DNA of 16,366 nucleotides from Glaciecola sp. UBA983 (GTDB lineage: Bacteria > Pseudomonadota > Gammaproteobacteria > Enterobacterales > Alteromonadaceae), in NCBI GenBank assembly GCA_002292215.1, contig DBBN01000088.1, forward strand, positions 449-16,814, read 5' to 3'. The notes beneath the pieces are model-generated. The model was not told where the DNA came from and ran no database searches. It saw only the letters and a list, made by a program, of their open reading frames with translations. How positions within the stretch are numbered: position 1 is the first letter of the stretch; every line of letters starts with the position of its first letter. Positions 1-8,458 of this stretch are shown here, one piece after another. Position numbers and translations under genes: made by a program.

Positions 1-260
1 CGCAGCTAGCTCAACGTCAGATCAGTAGTGTTTGGGTGGAAGCGGGGGCTGGCTTAGTTGGGGCACTCTTAACTGCACAATTAGTTGATGAATTGATTAT
101 TTATCAAGCACCCATGCTATTAGGTGATGCGGCAAAAGATGCGATACACTTACCAACATTAACCGCAATGACACAACGAATTGAACTAGATATCACGGAC
201 ACGCGTATGATAGGCCGTGATATAAAACACACGTGTAACGTGATCTACCCTAAAGGATAA
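1..260 (+). CDS. ribD: RibD, 3' end: diaminohydroxyphosphoribosylaminopyrimidine deaminase / uracil reductase (partial)
   Basis: This is the C-terminal 85 residues of the bifunctional RibD; the rest lies outside the window and the first whole codon is at base 3. RibD carries out the deaminase and reductase steps of riboflavin synthesis. Only the end of the reductase (RibD_C, dihydrofolate-reductase-like) domain is visible. It has the family pattern VWVEAGAGLVGALL, then LVDELIIYQAPMLLG, and near the end DTRMIGRDIKHT. The gene stops only two bases before the ribE ATG, so the two are in one transcript. The fragment shows no frameshift or stop. Identification rests on these motifs and on the following ribE, ribBA and ribH genes. 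Confidence 0.9.
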   Translation, partial: QLAQRQISSVWVEAGAGLVGALLTAQLVDELIIYQAPMLLGDAAKDAIHLPTLTAMTQRIELDITDTRMIGRDIKHTCNVIYPKG

Positions 261-262
261 CA

Positions 263-934
263 ATGTTTACAGGTATTATTGAAGCGGTAGGCGAGATTTC
301 GCAACTGCATAACAACGGCTCCGATATTCGCTTAACGGTACAATGTCCGCATTTGGATATGTCTGATGTCGCATTAGGCGATAGTATTGCGACTAATGGC
401 GTGTGTCTTACGGTTGTCGAATTCGGCGATAATTACTATAGCGCCGATGTCTCGCAAGAGACCATCAAATACACCGGTTTTAGTGATTATACGACGGGCG
501 CAAAAGTAAATTTAGAAAAAGCCATGTTACCGACTAGTCGTTTTGGTGGTCACATAGTGTCAGGACATGTCGATGGCGTTGGTCATATTACGCGGATCAT
601 CGATCAGCAAAAATACATTGAAGTCTGGGTGCATATGCCTGAAGAAATTCGTCATTATATTGCGCACAAAGGTTCAATCACGGTTGATGGGGTGAGTTTA
701 ACGGTTAATGATGTGACTGAAGATGAGTTTATGCTGTGGTTAATTCCACATACATTAGAACAAACCATTATTAACACATATAAAGTTGGTACACGCGTCA
801 ATTTAGAAGTAGACGTTATCGCACGCTACTTAGAGCGTTTAATGCAAGGCGGGAATAGCGCTAACAATGACAAACACAAACCCGATATTAGCATGGCGTT
901 TTTAGCAGAAAACGGCTATTTAAATAGGAAATAA
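263..934 (+). CDS. ribE: Riboflavin synthase, alpha chain
   Basis: Cytoplasmic enzyme that dismutates two 6,7-dimethyl-8-ribityllumazine molecules into riboflavin and a pyrimidinedione, the last step of riboflavin synthesis. At 223 aa it has the usual two tandem lumazine-binding domains, roughly residues 1-97 and 98-195. Each carries the repeated signature: GVCLTV at 46-51 in the first and GVSLTV at 143-148 in the second. The family N terminus MFTGIIEAVG and the domain-2 GGHIVSGHVDG motif at 95-105 are intact. The ATG follows an AAGGA ribosome binding site that overlaps the end of ribD, so translation is probably coupled. The ribBA gene starts three bases after the stop. E. coli calls this gene ribC (ribE in the Bacillus scheme). 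The call is firm. Confidence 0.95.
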   Translation: MFTGIIEAVGEISQLHNNGSDIRLTVQCPHLDMSDVALGDSIATNGVCLTVVEFGDNYYSADVSQETIKYTGFSDYTTGAKVNLEKAMLPTSRFGGHIVSGHVDGVGHITRIIDQQKYIEVWVHMPEEIRHYIAHKGSITVDGVSLTVNDVTEDEFMLWLIPHTLEQTIINTYKVGTRVNLEVDVIARYLERLMQGGNSANNDKHKPDISMAFLAENGYLNRK

Positions 935-937
935 TTT

Positions 938-2035
938 ATGACTTTTCATTCCCCTGCAGAGATCATCGAAGACATTCGCCAAGGTAAAATGGTAGTGTTG
1001 ATGGATGATGAAGATCGCGAAAATGAAGGCGATTTAATCATGGCTGCAGAGCACGTCACACCAGAAGCAATTAATTTCATGGTTACTCATGCCCGTGGTT
1101 TGGTATGTTTACCGATGACGGCTGAACGTTGTCGCCTTTTAAAACTCCCATTAATGGTAGATAAAAACTCAGCACAGTTTTCTACTAATTTTACCGTGTC
1201 GATTGAAGCGGCAGAAGGGGTTACAACGGGGATTTCAGCAGCAGATCGTGCTGTGACTATTTTAGCGGCAGTCAAACCTAATGCTGTAGCGACTGATATT
1301 GTACAGCCTGGGCATATTTTTCCACTCATAGCTAAAGATGGTGGTGTACTTAACCGTGCTGGACATACTGAAGCCGGTGTCGATTTAGCGCGATTAGCAG
1401 GGTGTGAACCCGCTGCTGTGATTGTCGAAATATTGAATGCTGATGGGACAATGGCACGTCGCCCTGAACTGGAAGTCTTCGCTCAAGAGCATGATTTAAA
1501 AATCGGTACCATCGCAGATTTGATTGAATACCGTAACCTCAATGAAACGACGATTGAGAAGGTAGCAGAATGTGATTTACCGACTGAATTTGGTGATTTT
1601 CGTTTGCATACTTTCAAAGATGTGATTGACGAACAACTACATTATGCGTTGGTCAAAGGGGATGTTGCTGTGAGTGAACCAGCGTTAGTTCGTGTACATT
1701 TACACAACACATTCTCGGATTTATTGGGTTCAACGCGAGGCGTGAATCGTTCAATGAACTTGCCTAAAGCAATGGCGCGTATCGGCGCTGAAGGTGGTGT
1801 GTTGGTCTTATTGGGAGCAAAAGAAAACATCGAACAACAAGTGCAACAATTTGCTGCTGAAGATCGTGGTGAAGCTGCCGCAGGTAAGGGATGGGAGGGT
1901 TCATCTCGTACTGTCGGTGTTGGTAGTCAGATTTTAGTTTCGTTAGGCGTGAAACAAATGAAGTTATTATCCAAACCAGTTAAATACTCAGGTTTATCAG
2001 GGTATGGTTTAGAAGTCGTTGAGTACATTAGCTAA
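938..2035 (+). CDS. ribBA: 3,4-dihydroxy-2-butanone 4-phosphate synthase with degenerate GTP cyclohydrolase II-like domain (RibBX type)
   Basis: The N-terminal half (about 1-205) is a complete RibB domain that makes 3,4-dihydroxy-2-butanone 4-phosphate from ribulose 5-phosphate. It has the acidic [10 protein letters not shown] motif at 23-32, [12 protein letters not shown] near 93-104 and RAGHTEAG at 140-147. The C-terminal half (about 214-365) has the fold position of RibA but not its active site: where RibA has three zinc cysteines after an RVH motif, this protein reads [17 protein letters not shown] (252-268) with no cysteine. Such RibBX hybrids are known from Shewanella and other Proteobacteria, where the second domain has no GTP cyclohydrolase II activity. 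A separate ribA is therefore expected elsewhere in the genome. The gene lies three bases after ribE; a short gap with a probable promoter separates it from ribH. Confidence 0.93.
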   Translation: MTFHSPAEIIEDIRQGKMVVLMDDEDRENEGDLIMAAEHVTPEAINFMVTHARGLVCLPMTAERCRLLKLPLMVDKNSAQFSTNFTVSIEAAEGVTTGISAADRAVTILAAVKPNAVATDIVQPGHIFPLIAKDGGVLNRAGHTEAGVDLARLAGCEPAAVIVEILNADGTMARRPELEVFAQEHDLKIGTIADLIEYRNLNETTIEKVAECDLPTEFGDFRLHTFKDVIDEQLHYALVKGDVAVSEPALVRVHLHNTFSDLLGSTRGVNRSMNLPKAMARIGAEGGVLVLLGAKENIEQQVQQFAAEDRGEAAAGKGWEGSSRTVGVGSQILVSLGVKQMKLLSKPVKYSGLSGYGLEVVEYIS

Positions 2036-2059
2036 ATTTAATGTGGCAGCATCGCGCAG

Positions 2060-2081
2060 TTTTTGTGATATACTGTGCTCC
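2060..2081 (+). promoter_or_regulatory. Probable extended -10 promoter for ribH-nusB-thiL-pgpA
   Basis: In the 87-base gap between ribBA and ribH, TGATATACT (2066-2074) matches an extended -10 element (TG, one base, TATACT). There is no good -35 at 17 bases, which extended -10 promoters can tolerate. Transcription would start near 2081, giving a leader of about 40 bases before the ribH ATG at 2123, which is preceded by AAGGAAA. This would let ribH and nusB be made independently of upstream riboflavin genes. Motif reading only. Confidence 0.45.
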
Positions 2082-2122
2082 GAAAAAATTGACTCTTTAT
2101 ACAGTATTTAAGGAAACCTGAT

Positions 2123-2602
2123 ATGCATATCATCGAAGGTAACATCCGCGCAACGGGCAAAAAATTTGCCATTGTCGTTTCTCGATTTAATAGTTTTGTA
2201 GTAGAAAGTCTACTTGAAGGTGCGGTAGATACATTAGACCGTTTTGGTGAAGTAGGTAGTGACGACATCACAGTTATCCGCGTACCAGGTGCCTATGAGT
2301 TGCCTATGGCGGCACAACGCATCGCCCAGTCCAAAAAATTTGACGCAATCATCGCATTAGGTGCGGTTATTCGTGGTGGCACGCCGCATTTTGATTTTGT
2401 GGCGGGTGAGTGTAATAAAGGTCTCGCACAAGTTTCGTTAGAATATAGCATTCCAGTTTCTTTTGGTGTTATCACCACGGATTCAATAGAACAAGCGATT
2501 GAGCGTTCTGGAACTAAAGCTGGAAATAAAGGCGCTGAAGCTGCAATGGGTGCACTTGAGATGGTTAACGTCATGGACGCCATTGACGAGGCTATTGCGT
2601 GA
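2123..2602 (+). CDS. ribH: 6,7-dimethyl-8-ribityllumazine synthase
   Basis: Condenses the RibB product 3,4-dihydroxy-2-butanone 4-phosphate with the ribitylamino-pyrimidine made after RibD, giving lumazine for RibE. Normally it forms pentamers or icosahedral shells in the cytoplasm. At 159 aa it has the usual length. Visible signatures are SRFNSFV (20-26), RVPGAYELP (53-61), [14 protein letters not shown] (80-93) with the catalytic His89, and AGNKGAEAA (133-141), the phosphate-binding helix region. The ATG has a good AAGGAAA Shine-Dalgarno seven to ten bases upstream. Its TGA overlaps an in-frame GTG of the next gene, and nusB is certainly co-transcribed. Firm call. Confidence 0.96.
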   Translation: MHIIEGNIRATGKKFAIVVSRFNSFVVESLLEGAVDTLDRFGEVGSDDITVIRVPGAYELPMAAQRIAQSKKFDAIIALGAVIRGGTPHFDFVAGECNKGLAQVSLEYSIPVSFGVITTDSIEQAIERSGTKAGNKGAEAAMGALEMVNVMDAIDEAIA

Positions 2603-2613
2603 GTGGAGCAAAA

Positions 2614-3036
2614 ATGAAACCTGCCGCGCGCCGCAAAGCGCGTGAGTTAGCCCTACAAGGGATTTACTCATGGCAGATGAGTGGTAACACAATCCAAAGC
2701 GTCGAATTAAATTTGGCAACCACTAACGATATGTCAAAAGTTGACGTAACGTTTTTTCAAGAGCTACTTCGTGATACAGCAAGCAAAGTAGCAGACTTAG
2801 ATGTGTCGATTAAACCTTACCTAGGCCGCTTGCCTGAAGAGCTTGATCCTATCGAAAAAGCCATCTTACGTTTAGCGACGTTAGAGTTAACCCAACGTAT
2901 TGATGTCCCCTACAAAGTGGTCATTAACGAAGCGATTGAGTTAGCCAAATCCTTCGGTGCTGAAGAAAGTCATAAATTTGTGAATGGCGTGTTAGATAAA
3001 GCTGTAAAGACACTTCGTCGTCACGAATTACCATAA
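2614..3036 (+). CDS. nusB: Transcription antitermination factor NusB
   Basis: Small all-helical RNA-binding protein that joins NusE (S10) on boxA RNA and supports antitermination of rRNA operons. The ATG at 2614 is preferred over the in-frame GTG at 2599, which overlaps the ribH stop. The ATG has a GGAG ribosome binding site five bases upstream, and the protein then begins [15 protein letters not shown], the usual N terminus, giving 140 aa. The conserved C-terminal part is present: [33 protein letters not shown] and the final [10 protein letters not shown]. The neighbours ribH and thiL are its standard partners in gammaproteobacteria. Using the GTG would add only five residues. Confidence 0.95.
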   Translation: MKPAARRKARELALQGIYSWQMSGNTIQSVELNLATTNDMSKVDVTFFQELLRDTASKVADLDVSIKPYLGRLPEELDPIEKAILRLATLELTQRIDVPYKVVINEAIELAKSFGAEESHKFVNGVLDKAVKTLRRHELP

Positions 3037-3065
3037 TCACTGCATGATATTTCGTTGTTAATCGA

Positions 3066-4061
3066 ATGAAAGAATTTTCAATCATTGAAAAATACTTTAC
3101 TTCTCAGTCACAACCACGCCAAGATGTTATTATTGGTGTCGGTGATGATTGTGCCATTACTAAAGTACCGGCCAATCAAGCATTAGCAACGACGACTGAT
3201 ACCTTAGTCAGTGGGGTGCATTTCTTGCCTGACACTGCACCTAGTGATATTGCCCACAAAGCGTTAGCGGTCAATTTAAGTGATTTAGCTGCCGTGGGCG
3301 CTGTCCCTGCATGGATCAGTTTAGCCATCTCATTGGAGCGCACGGATGAAGATTGGCTTGATGAGTTTTCTGATACCTTGGCACGTTTATGTGAATACTA
3401 CTCTATCAATCTTATTGGTGGCGATACGACACGCGGTCCGTTAAGTATTACGATTACGGCGCAAGGCTTCGTCCCGCCTGAAAGTATTGCTACGCGCAGT
3501 GGGGCAAAACCGGGTGATTTATTGTATGTTACTGGCACATTAGGTGATGCAGGTGCTGGGCTAGATATCTTGTTAGGTAAGCTCGATTGTTCGACATTAA
3601 CAACTCTCAATTCGCAACAGCAAGACACCATTGCAAGTTACTTGACAGAGCGCCATTATAAACCGACTCCTCGGGTGTTAGCGGGGACGGCGTTACGTCG
3701 TATGATTTCAAGTTGTATTGATTTATCAGACGGCTTGCTTGGCGATATTCAACATATTATGCGGGCATCAAAGTGTGGCGCACACATCAACGTCGAAAGT
3801 TTACCTATTTCTCCAGCATTAGCGGCATTAGTCCCTGCCGAACAAGCATTTGACTATGCCTTATCTGCTGGTGATGATTACGAGTTATGTTTTTCTTTAC
3901 CCCAAAAAAATACGTCTGAATTAGAATTGGCGCTCAATGCTGCTAATGTTAATTTTACCTGTATAGGGCAAATCGTCGGTGGTAACATGCTCATTTTAAC
4001 GCATAACGGTCATCCCTATCAGCCTGCTGGGCATTCATTTGAACATCAGTTTGATAGTTAA
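3066..4061 (+). CDS. thiL: Thiamine-monophosphate kinase
   Basis: ATP-dependent kinase that converts thiamine monophosphate to the cofactor thiamine diphosphate. It is a member of the PurM/AIR-synthase superfamily. The 331 aa protein has all the family blocks: GVGDDCA (24-30), TTDTLVSGVHF (43-53), NLSDLAAVGAVPAW (70-83), IGGDTTRG (117-124), DLSDGLLGD (219-227) and SAGDDYELCF (267-276). The acidic residues that hold magnesium and both phosphates sit in these motifs. It begins 29 bases after nusB. I see no clear Shine-Dalgarno before its ATG, which suggests coupling to nusB translation or modest expression. The product supplies the cofactor used by Dxs, encoded nearby on the other strand. Confidence 0.95.
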   Translation: MKEFSIIEKYFTSQSQPRQDVIIGVGDDCAITKVPANQALATTTDTLVSGVHFLPDTAPSDIAHKALAVNLSDLAAVGAVPAWISLAISLERTDEDWLDEFSDTLARLCEYYSINLIGGDTTRGPLSITITAQGFVPPESIATRSGAKPGDLLYVTGTLGDAGAGLDILLGKLDCSTLTTLNSQQQDTIASYLTERHYKPTPRVLAGTALRRMISSCIDLSDGLLGDIQHIMRASKCGAHINVESLPISPALAALVPAEQAFDYALSAGDDYELCFSLPQKNTSELELALNAANVNFTCIGQIVGGNMLILTHNGHPYQPAGHSFEHQFDS

Positions 4062-4079
4062 CTTACAGGTCACGCCAGT

Positions 4080-4568
4080 ATGACACCGGATATTCGCCAA
4101 CGTCTCAATTTACTCAATCCCATTCATTTTTTAGCGTTAGGCTTTGGCTCAGGTCTCGCGCCTAAAGCTCCAGGCACATTTGGCTCTCTAGCAGCCATTC
4201 CACTGGTATGGTGGTGTGCAACCTCGCTCAGCTTACCGGTATATATTTGCGTCGCTCTTATTGCTTGTTTGGCAGGTATTTACATCTGTGGAAAAACAGC
4301 TCAGGACATGCAAGTACACGACCATGGCGCAATTGTCTGGGATGAGGTGGCAGGTATGCTGTGTGTGTTTATTGCGCTGCCCATCACTTGGGAAACACTA
4401 CTGTTGGGGTTTGTGTTATTTCGTTGGTTGGATATTCAAAAGCCATTATTTATTGGCTGGATTGACCGTAACTTTACCGATGGATTAGGGATCATGCTTG
4501 ATGATATAGTCGCAGGTCTGGTGGCATGCGGGATATTGCATGCCATTAATACTGCTAGCACGTTCTAA
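4080..4568 (+). CDS. pgpA: Phosphatidylglycerophosphatase A
   Basis: Inner-membrane phosphatase that removes phosphate from phosphatidylglycerol phosphate to give phosphatidylglycerol. The 162 aa length fits the family. Motifs are GFGSGLAPKAPGTFGS (21-36), IVWDEVAGM (85-93), FRWLDIQKP (114-122) and GLGIMLDDIVAG (135-146). Hydrophobic segments near 37-49, 53-70, 91-112 and 142-156 fit a multi-pass membrane protein. The third motif has WLDIQKP where many homologues have FFDIWKP, a mild variation. It is the last gene of the plus-strand operon, 18 bases after thiL, and converges on dxs with a 31-base gap in which I see no convincing hairpin terminator. Confidence 0.94.
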   Translation: MTPDIRQRLNLLNPIHFLALGFGSGLAPKAPGTFGSLAAIPLVWWCATSLSLPVYICVALIACLAGIYICGKTAQDMQVHDHGAIVWDEVAGMLCVFIALPITWETLLLGFVLFRWLDIQKPLFIGWIDRNFTDGLGIMLDDIVAGLVACGILHAINTASTF

Positions 4569-4599
4569 TTCAACGCTGAGACTGAAGCTAAAATTAGGG

Positions 4600-6492
4600 T
4601 TAAGCTCTATTCAAACGTTGTTGCACTTGTTCGACAATCCCTGCAGCATCAATCTTTAACAGCGTATACATTTGAGATTGGGTAGCCTGCATGATAAATT
4701 CATCAGGCAAACCGCACTGTAGCAATTGAGTTAACAACCCTTCAGCTAAAATGAATTCGCCCACTTCGCTTCCTGCACCGCCTTTAATTGCGCCATCTTC
4801 TAAGGTCACTAATAAGTCATGTTCTTGTGCAGCAGCTATGATGGCTTGGGTATCAAGAGGTTTTACAAAGCGCATATCAATTAATGTTGCATTTAACGTT
4901 TGTGCTGCTTTTCTTGCTTCTGGTAGCAATGTGCCAAAGTTTAAAATCGCAACCCGTTGTCCACAAATATCAGGGGTAGGTTGGATCTCACGCAAAGTAC
5001 GTGATTTACCTATTTCAAGTGCAGTCATGTTTTCATCAATCGGCGCATCTTCACCACCACCACGCGGATAACGTACCGCAGCGGGTTGTTGTAATTGATG
5101 TCCAGTGTAGAGCATTTGGCGACATTCATTTTCATCGCCTGGGGTCATGATCACTAAATTAGGAATACAGCGTAAAAAACTGATATCAAATGCACCTTGA
5201 TGGGTTGGCCCATCTGCACCGACAATACCAGCGCGATCGATAGCAAATAACACCGGTAAATTTTGAATAGCAACATCATGAATCAATTGATCGTAAGCAC
5301 GTTGCAAAAACGTAGAGTAAATAGCAACTACTGGATGCAACCCGCGGATCGCCATACCAGCAGCTAATGTCACCGCATGCTGTTCGGCAATAGCAACATC
5401 AAAATATTGTTCTGGGTATTGTTTAGAAAACGCCACCATACCAGAACCTTCGCGCATCGCTGGCGTAACAGCCATAAGCTTAGGATCAACCGCCGCCATA
5501 TCACACAACCACTGACCAAAAATAGCAGAGTAAGTAGGTGAGGTAGGCACAGATTTAGGTAAGCGTTCATCTTCCGGGTTAAACTTAGGTACAGCATGAA
5601 ATTTAATCGGATCTTTTTCGGCTACATCATATCCTTTGCCTTTTTTGGTCACGACATGCAGTATTTGAGGACCGGAGATATTACGCATGTTTTTGAGTGT
5701 ATCGACCATGCCACTTACATCGTGTCCATCAATGGGACCGATATAATTAAATCCCAATTCTTCAAATATCGTACCCGGGACCACCATCCCTTTGATATGT
5801 TCTTCGGCTTTTGAAGCAAATTCTTTTAAAGGTGGGACGTTAGAGAGGACTTTTTTGCTCCCGTCACGAATAGTGTTGAAAAAGCTACCTGTTAATAAGC
5901 GGGCTAAATGTGAATTTAATGCACCCACATTTTCAGAAATTGACATTTCATTGTCATTTAATATAACCAACATATCTTTGGCAATATCGCCGCCATGATT
6001 GAGCGCTTCAAAGGCTAAACCTGCGGTTAAAGCACCATCACCAATGACGGCAACGGTTTTTCGGTTCTGACCCTCTTTATCAGCTGCAATAGCCATACCG
6101 ACAGCTGCACTGATTGAAGTAGATGAGTGACCGACTGCAAAGGTGTCATACTGGCTTTCTGGAGGCCACGGAAAAGGATGTAACCCGCCTTGTTGACGAA
6201 TAGTCGTCATACGCTCACGGCGACCTGTTAAAATTTTATGAGGATAAGCTTGATGACCTACATCCCAAATCAACTGGTCAAACGGGGTGTTATATACATA
6301 GTGTAATGCGACCGTCAGCTCGACAGTTCCTAACCCAGATGCAAAATGCCCACTAGATTTGCTCACACTTGACAACAAAAACTGTCTCAGTTCAGTGGCG
6401 ACTTGCGCCAATTTATCTTTAGGAAGCGTCCGTAATTCCTCAGGTGTGTTGGCCAAAGCCAGAGTAGGGTAATGTGCAAGATCCAATGACAT
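4600..6492 (-). CDS. dxs: 1-deoxy-D-xylulose-5-phosphate synthase
   Basis: Thiamine-diphosphate enzyme that condenses pyruvate and glyceraldehyde 3-phosphate, the entry step of the MEP isoprenoid pathway; its product also feeds thiamine and pyridoxal synthesis. At 630 aa it is close to the usual length. Order along the chain: [17 protein letters not shown] (48-64), [11 protein letters not shown] (76-86), GHSSTS (121-126), thiamine/magnesium motif GDGALTAG (151-158) with NDN (179-181), catalytic Glu370 in AEQHAV (369-374), [12 protein letters not shown] (425-436) containing His431, and the transketolase C-terminal domain (about 495-625). Numbering matches E. coli Dxs at Glu370 and His431. It starts 22 bases after ispA in the same operon, with only a weak Shine-Dalgarno. 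Firm call. Confidence 0.97.
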   Translation of the reverse strand: MSLDLAHYPTLALANTPEELRTLPKDKLAQVATELRQFLLSSVSKSSGHFASGLGTVELTVALHYVYNTPFDQLIWDVGHQAYPHKILTGRRERMTTIRQQGGLHPFPWPPESQYDTFAVGHSSTSISAAVGMAIAADKEGQNRKTVAVIGDGALTAGLAFEALNHGGDIAKDMLVILNDNEMSISENVGALNSHLARLLTGSFFNTIRDGSKKVLSNVPPLKEFASKAEEHIKGMVVPGTIFEELGFNYIGPIDGHDVSGMVDTLKNMRNISGPQILHVVTKKGKGYDVAEKDPIKFHAVPKFNPEDERLPKSVPTSPTYSAIFGQWLCDMAAVDPKLMAVTPAMREGSGMVAFSKQYPEQYFDVAIAEQHAVTLAAGMAIRGLHPVVAIYSTFLQRAYDQLIHDVAIQNLPVLFAIDRAGIVGADGPTHQGAFDISFLRCIPNLVIMTPGDENECRQMLYTGHQLQQPAAVRYPRGGGEDAPIDENMTALEIGKSRTLREIQPTPDICGQRVAILNFGTLLPEARKAAQTLNATLIDMRFVKPLDTQAIIAAAQEHDLLVTLEDGAIKGGAGSEVGEFILAEGLLTQLLQCGLPDEFIMQATQSQMYTLLKIDAAGIVEQVQQRLNRA

Positions 6493-6514
6493 ATATAGAA
6501 AAGTACTCTGTGGG

Positions 6515-7399
6515 TTAGTAGCTACGCTGAACTAAAAATTCAGCAAACTCGTTTAGTAGAGTGGTATTGTAAGGTAATTGGTCCGATGATTGAAGTGATT
6601 CTGCGTATAACTGGGCTAAATAATCTTGTGATGCTTGTAAACCTAATAAAGCTGGAAAGGTAGACTTATTGAGCTCTTGGTCTGAACCACTCGGTTTACC
6701 AAGGGTTAGGCTATCACTGGTCACATCCAAAATATCATCGAGTACTTGAAACGCCAAGCCTAAATTACGACTAAAAGTTTGTAAGTGCGCAATGTCTGCC
6801 AGATCTAAATCTGACGTTAATGCAATCACCATACCCACACATGCACTGAGTAATGCACCCGTTTTGAGTGCATGTAATTGCGTTAAGGTATTAATATCAA
6901 TCGCGGTGTCAGTGAAATGCAAATCAATAGCTTGGCCACCGCACATGCCATCATAGCCTGCAGCTTTAGCTAACACAGAAATCACTGCTACTTTTTCACG
7001 ATCAGTCAGTGTAGGCGAGTTGGCAATATGTTCAAATGCTAATGATTGCAGTGCATCACCCACTAAAATTGCTGTGCCAGGGCTAAACTGAATATGGCAA
7101 GTTGGCTGACCACGACGTAAATCATCATTATCCATATCGGGCAGGTCATCATGAACAAGCGAATACGCGTGAATACATTCAATGGCGACCATCAACGGCG
7201 CCAGCTTGTTAGCATCTATCGCAAGCGTTTCGCCAAGGATAGCAATAAATAATGGTCTCACTCGTTTACCTTGACCGAGCAAGGCATATCCCATTGCTGG
7301 TAATAGATCACAAGGTAGCGACGGATAATGGGCTAATGCTTGAGTTAACAGCTGATTAGTGTGCTCAATGGTTTGAGTATGGCGGTGTTTAAAACTCAT
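6515..7399 (-). CDS. ispA: Farnesyl diphosphate synthase (geranyltranstransferase)
   Basis: Trans-prenyltransferase that joins isopentenyl diphosphate to dimethylallyl and geranyl diphosphate, yielding farnesyl diphosphate for quinones and undecaprenyl carriers. From the ATG at 7399 it is 294 aa. An upstream in-frame ATG at 7417 would give 300 aa and a longer overlap with xseB; the shorter form puts the GKRVRP substrate motif at the same distance from Met (Lys45) as in E. coli IspA. The first aspartate-rich motif [14 protein letters not shown] starts at about residue 84, the second, [13 protein letters not shown], has its DDILD at about 221-225, and [10 protein letters not shown] follows. The gene start overlaps the end of xseB, and dxs follows 22 bases later: the classic xseB-ispA-dxs operon. 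Confidence 0.95.
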   Translation of the reverse strand: MSFKHRHTQTIEHTNQLLTQALAHYPSLPCDLLPAMGYALLGQGKRVRPLFIAILGETLAIDANKLAPLMVAIECIHAYSLVHDDLPDMDNDDLRRGQPTCHIQFSPGTAILVGDALQSLAFEHIANSPTLTDREKVAVISVLAKAAGYDGMCGGQAIDLHFTDTAIDINTLTQLHALKTGALLSACVGMVIALTSDLDLADIAHLQTFSRNLGLAFQVLDDILDVTSDSLTLGKPSGSDQELNKSTFPALLGLQASQDYLAQLYAESLQSSDQLPYNTTLLNEFAEFLVQRSY

Positions 7400-7652
7400 A
7401 ATCCGAATCAGACTCATCCGTTGTTAACACTTCTAATGTTGCATTATCTTTGGCTAAGACGCTAACCTGTTGCTCTGCGTCTTTTAAATAACGCTGACAT
7501 GAACGGGCTAATGTAATGCCTTCTTGAAATTTACCTAAAGCCACATCTAGCGGTAATTCACCACGTTCCATTTCTTGAACGACAAGTTCAAGTTGTTGCA
7601 TCGCTTGTTCAAAATTCGGTTGTTGTTTTTCAGTCGCGCTATCGTGTGCCAT
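7389..7652 (-). CDS. xseB: Exodeoxyribonuclease VII small subunit
   Basis: Small helical subunit that binds XseA to form exonuclease VII, a metal-independent single-strand DNA exonuclease. The 87 aa chain has the family core FEQAMQQLELVVQEMERG (about 14-31), ELPLDVALGKFQEGITLARSC as the second helix, and a final helical stretch ending in acidic residues. A polar N-terminal tail rich in Ser, Thr, Glu and Gln precedes the core. It is the first gene of the xseB-ispA-dxs operon and overlaps the ispA start. The large subunit gene xseA is not in the window, as is usual. Confidence 0.92.
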   Translation of the reverse strand: MAHDSATEKQQPNFEQAMQQLELVVQEMERGELPLDVALGKFQEGITLARSCQRYLKDAEQQVSVLAKDNATLEVLTTDESDSDYEF

Positions 7653-7765
7653 GTCTCATCCACTTTTTGTAAGATTCATAGGATATTAACTATAGATAAT
7701 ATCGTAAATGTCGATAAAAAGCATAGTAATCTTATTCTGCTATTCACACCATAAGAGGGTTTTCA
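7653..7765. promoter_or_regulatory. Divergent control region between xseB and pomA
   Basis: This 113-base AT-rich gap must hold the promoters of the xseB operon (leftward) and pomAB (rightward). On the plus strand TTGTAA followed 18 bases later by TATAGA is a weak sigma-70-like candidate for pomA. No FliA (sigma-28) consensus is visible. On the minus strand AT-rich hexamers such as TATTAT are present but no clear -35. The pomA start has a good AGAGGG Shine-Dalgarno at 7754-7759, six bases before the ATG. Confidence 0.35.
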
Positions 7766-8458
7766 ATGGATTTAGCTACGATAGTCGGCATGATTGGCGC
7801 GATTGGCTTTAATGTCATGGCGATGGTCCAAGGCGGCGACATTGGTATGTTTATCAACGTACCATCTATCTTAATTGTATTTTGTGGTTCATTGTTTGTG
7901 GTGTTGTCGCAGTTTTCATTGGGGCAGTTTTTGGGTGCAGGCAAAATTGCAGCTAAGGCGTTCATGTTTAAAATTGAAGCACCTGAAGCACTGATCCATA
8001 AAGTCGTTGAAATGGCTGATGCTGCTCGAAAAGGAGGTTTTTTGGCATTGGAAGAAGCGCAAATTGATAACCCTTTCATGCAAAAAGGGGTAGATATGCT
8101 GGTTGATGGGCATGATGTTGAAGTGGTACGAGAAACTTTATCCAAAGATATTTCGATGACGACCCAGCGCCATGAATTCGGTGCGTCGATTTTTAAATCA
8201 CTGGGCGATATTGCACCAGCAATGGCGGTTGCATTATTAACTACCTTATATGGCGCATTTTTAGCGAATATCATCTGTTTGCCCATTTCGGCTAAATTAA
8301 ATGTGCGCTCACAAGAAGAAAAAGTCAATCAGTCACTTGTGCTCGATGGGATTTTAGGGATTGCCGATGGACAAAATCCGCGGGTCATCGACGGGATATT
8401 AAAATCCTATTTAGCAGAATCTAAACGCGCCAATGAAGCAAAAGAAGCAGAAGAATAA
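7766..8458 (+). CDS. pomA: Flagellar motor stator PomA (MotA family) with an internal in-frame deletion
   Basis: PomA forms, with PomB, the sodium-driven stator of the polar flagellum in the inner membrane. At 230 aa this protein is short (Vibrio PomA is 253). Residues 1-153 align without gaps to the recalled Vibrio sequence: two N-terminal membrane helices (about 5-23 and 29-50), the cytoplasmic loop with VEMADAARKGGFLALEE, and GDIAPAM with Asp148 in place. Then AVALLTTLYGAFLANI follows at once. In Vibrio the segment 154-179, between two PAM tripeptides, lies here: third membrane helix with Thr158, periplasmic loop and the second PAM. It is absent, yet the frame continues through the family C-terminal part NPRVIDGILKSYL. 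The reading frame is open, but a working stator is doubtful. The stop overlaps the pomB start (TAATG). Family certain; function uncertain. Confidence 0.92.
   Translation: MDLATIVGMIGAIGFNVMAMVQGGDIGMFINVPSILIVFCGSLFVVLSQFSLGQFLGAGKIAAKAFMFKIEAPEALIHKVVEMADAARKGGFLALEEAQIDNPFMQKGVDMLVDGHDVEVVRETLSKDISMTTQRHEFGASIFKSLGDIAPAMAVALLTTLYGAFLANIICLPISAKLNVRSQEEKVNQSLVLDGILGIADGQNPRVIDGILKSYLAESKRANEAKEAEE
8213..8227 (+). other. Inferred deletion junction inside pomA
   Basis: The sequence GCACCAGCAATGGCG encodes APAMA (codons 150-154). In intact PomA a PAM tripeptide occurs twice, at 151-153 and 177-179 in Vibrio numbering, so the parent gene probably had two near-identical copies of CCAGCAATGG about 78 bases apart. 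Only one copy remains. This is what slippage or recombination between short direct repeats would leave. The lost copy cannot be seen, so this is an inference from protein comparison. Confidence 0.7.

Noticed and set aside
2036..2122. FMN riboswitch before ribH
   Set aside because: The gap is only 87 bases and has none of the conserved RFN blocks; an FMN riboswitch is longer.
4216..4488. A 90-codon frame inside pgpA on the same strand
   Set aside because: Lies fully inside pgpA in another frame and its product resembles no family; pgpA has all its motifs.
4565..4597. CTAATT and AATTAG inverted repeat between pgpA and dxs as a possible terminator
   Set aside because: Six AT-rich pairs with a 21-base loop and no T run; too weak to call.
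8204..8227. Treating pomA as a pseudogene with a frameshift
   Set aside because: There is no frameshift or early stop; the change is an in-frame loss, so it is kept as a CDS with doubtful function.
7744..8328. A 194-codon open frame on the minus strand opposite pomA
   Set aside because: It mirrors the pomA coding frame; the protein is rich in Ser, Ala and Pro with no family features, and pomA on the plus strand is a clear homologue.
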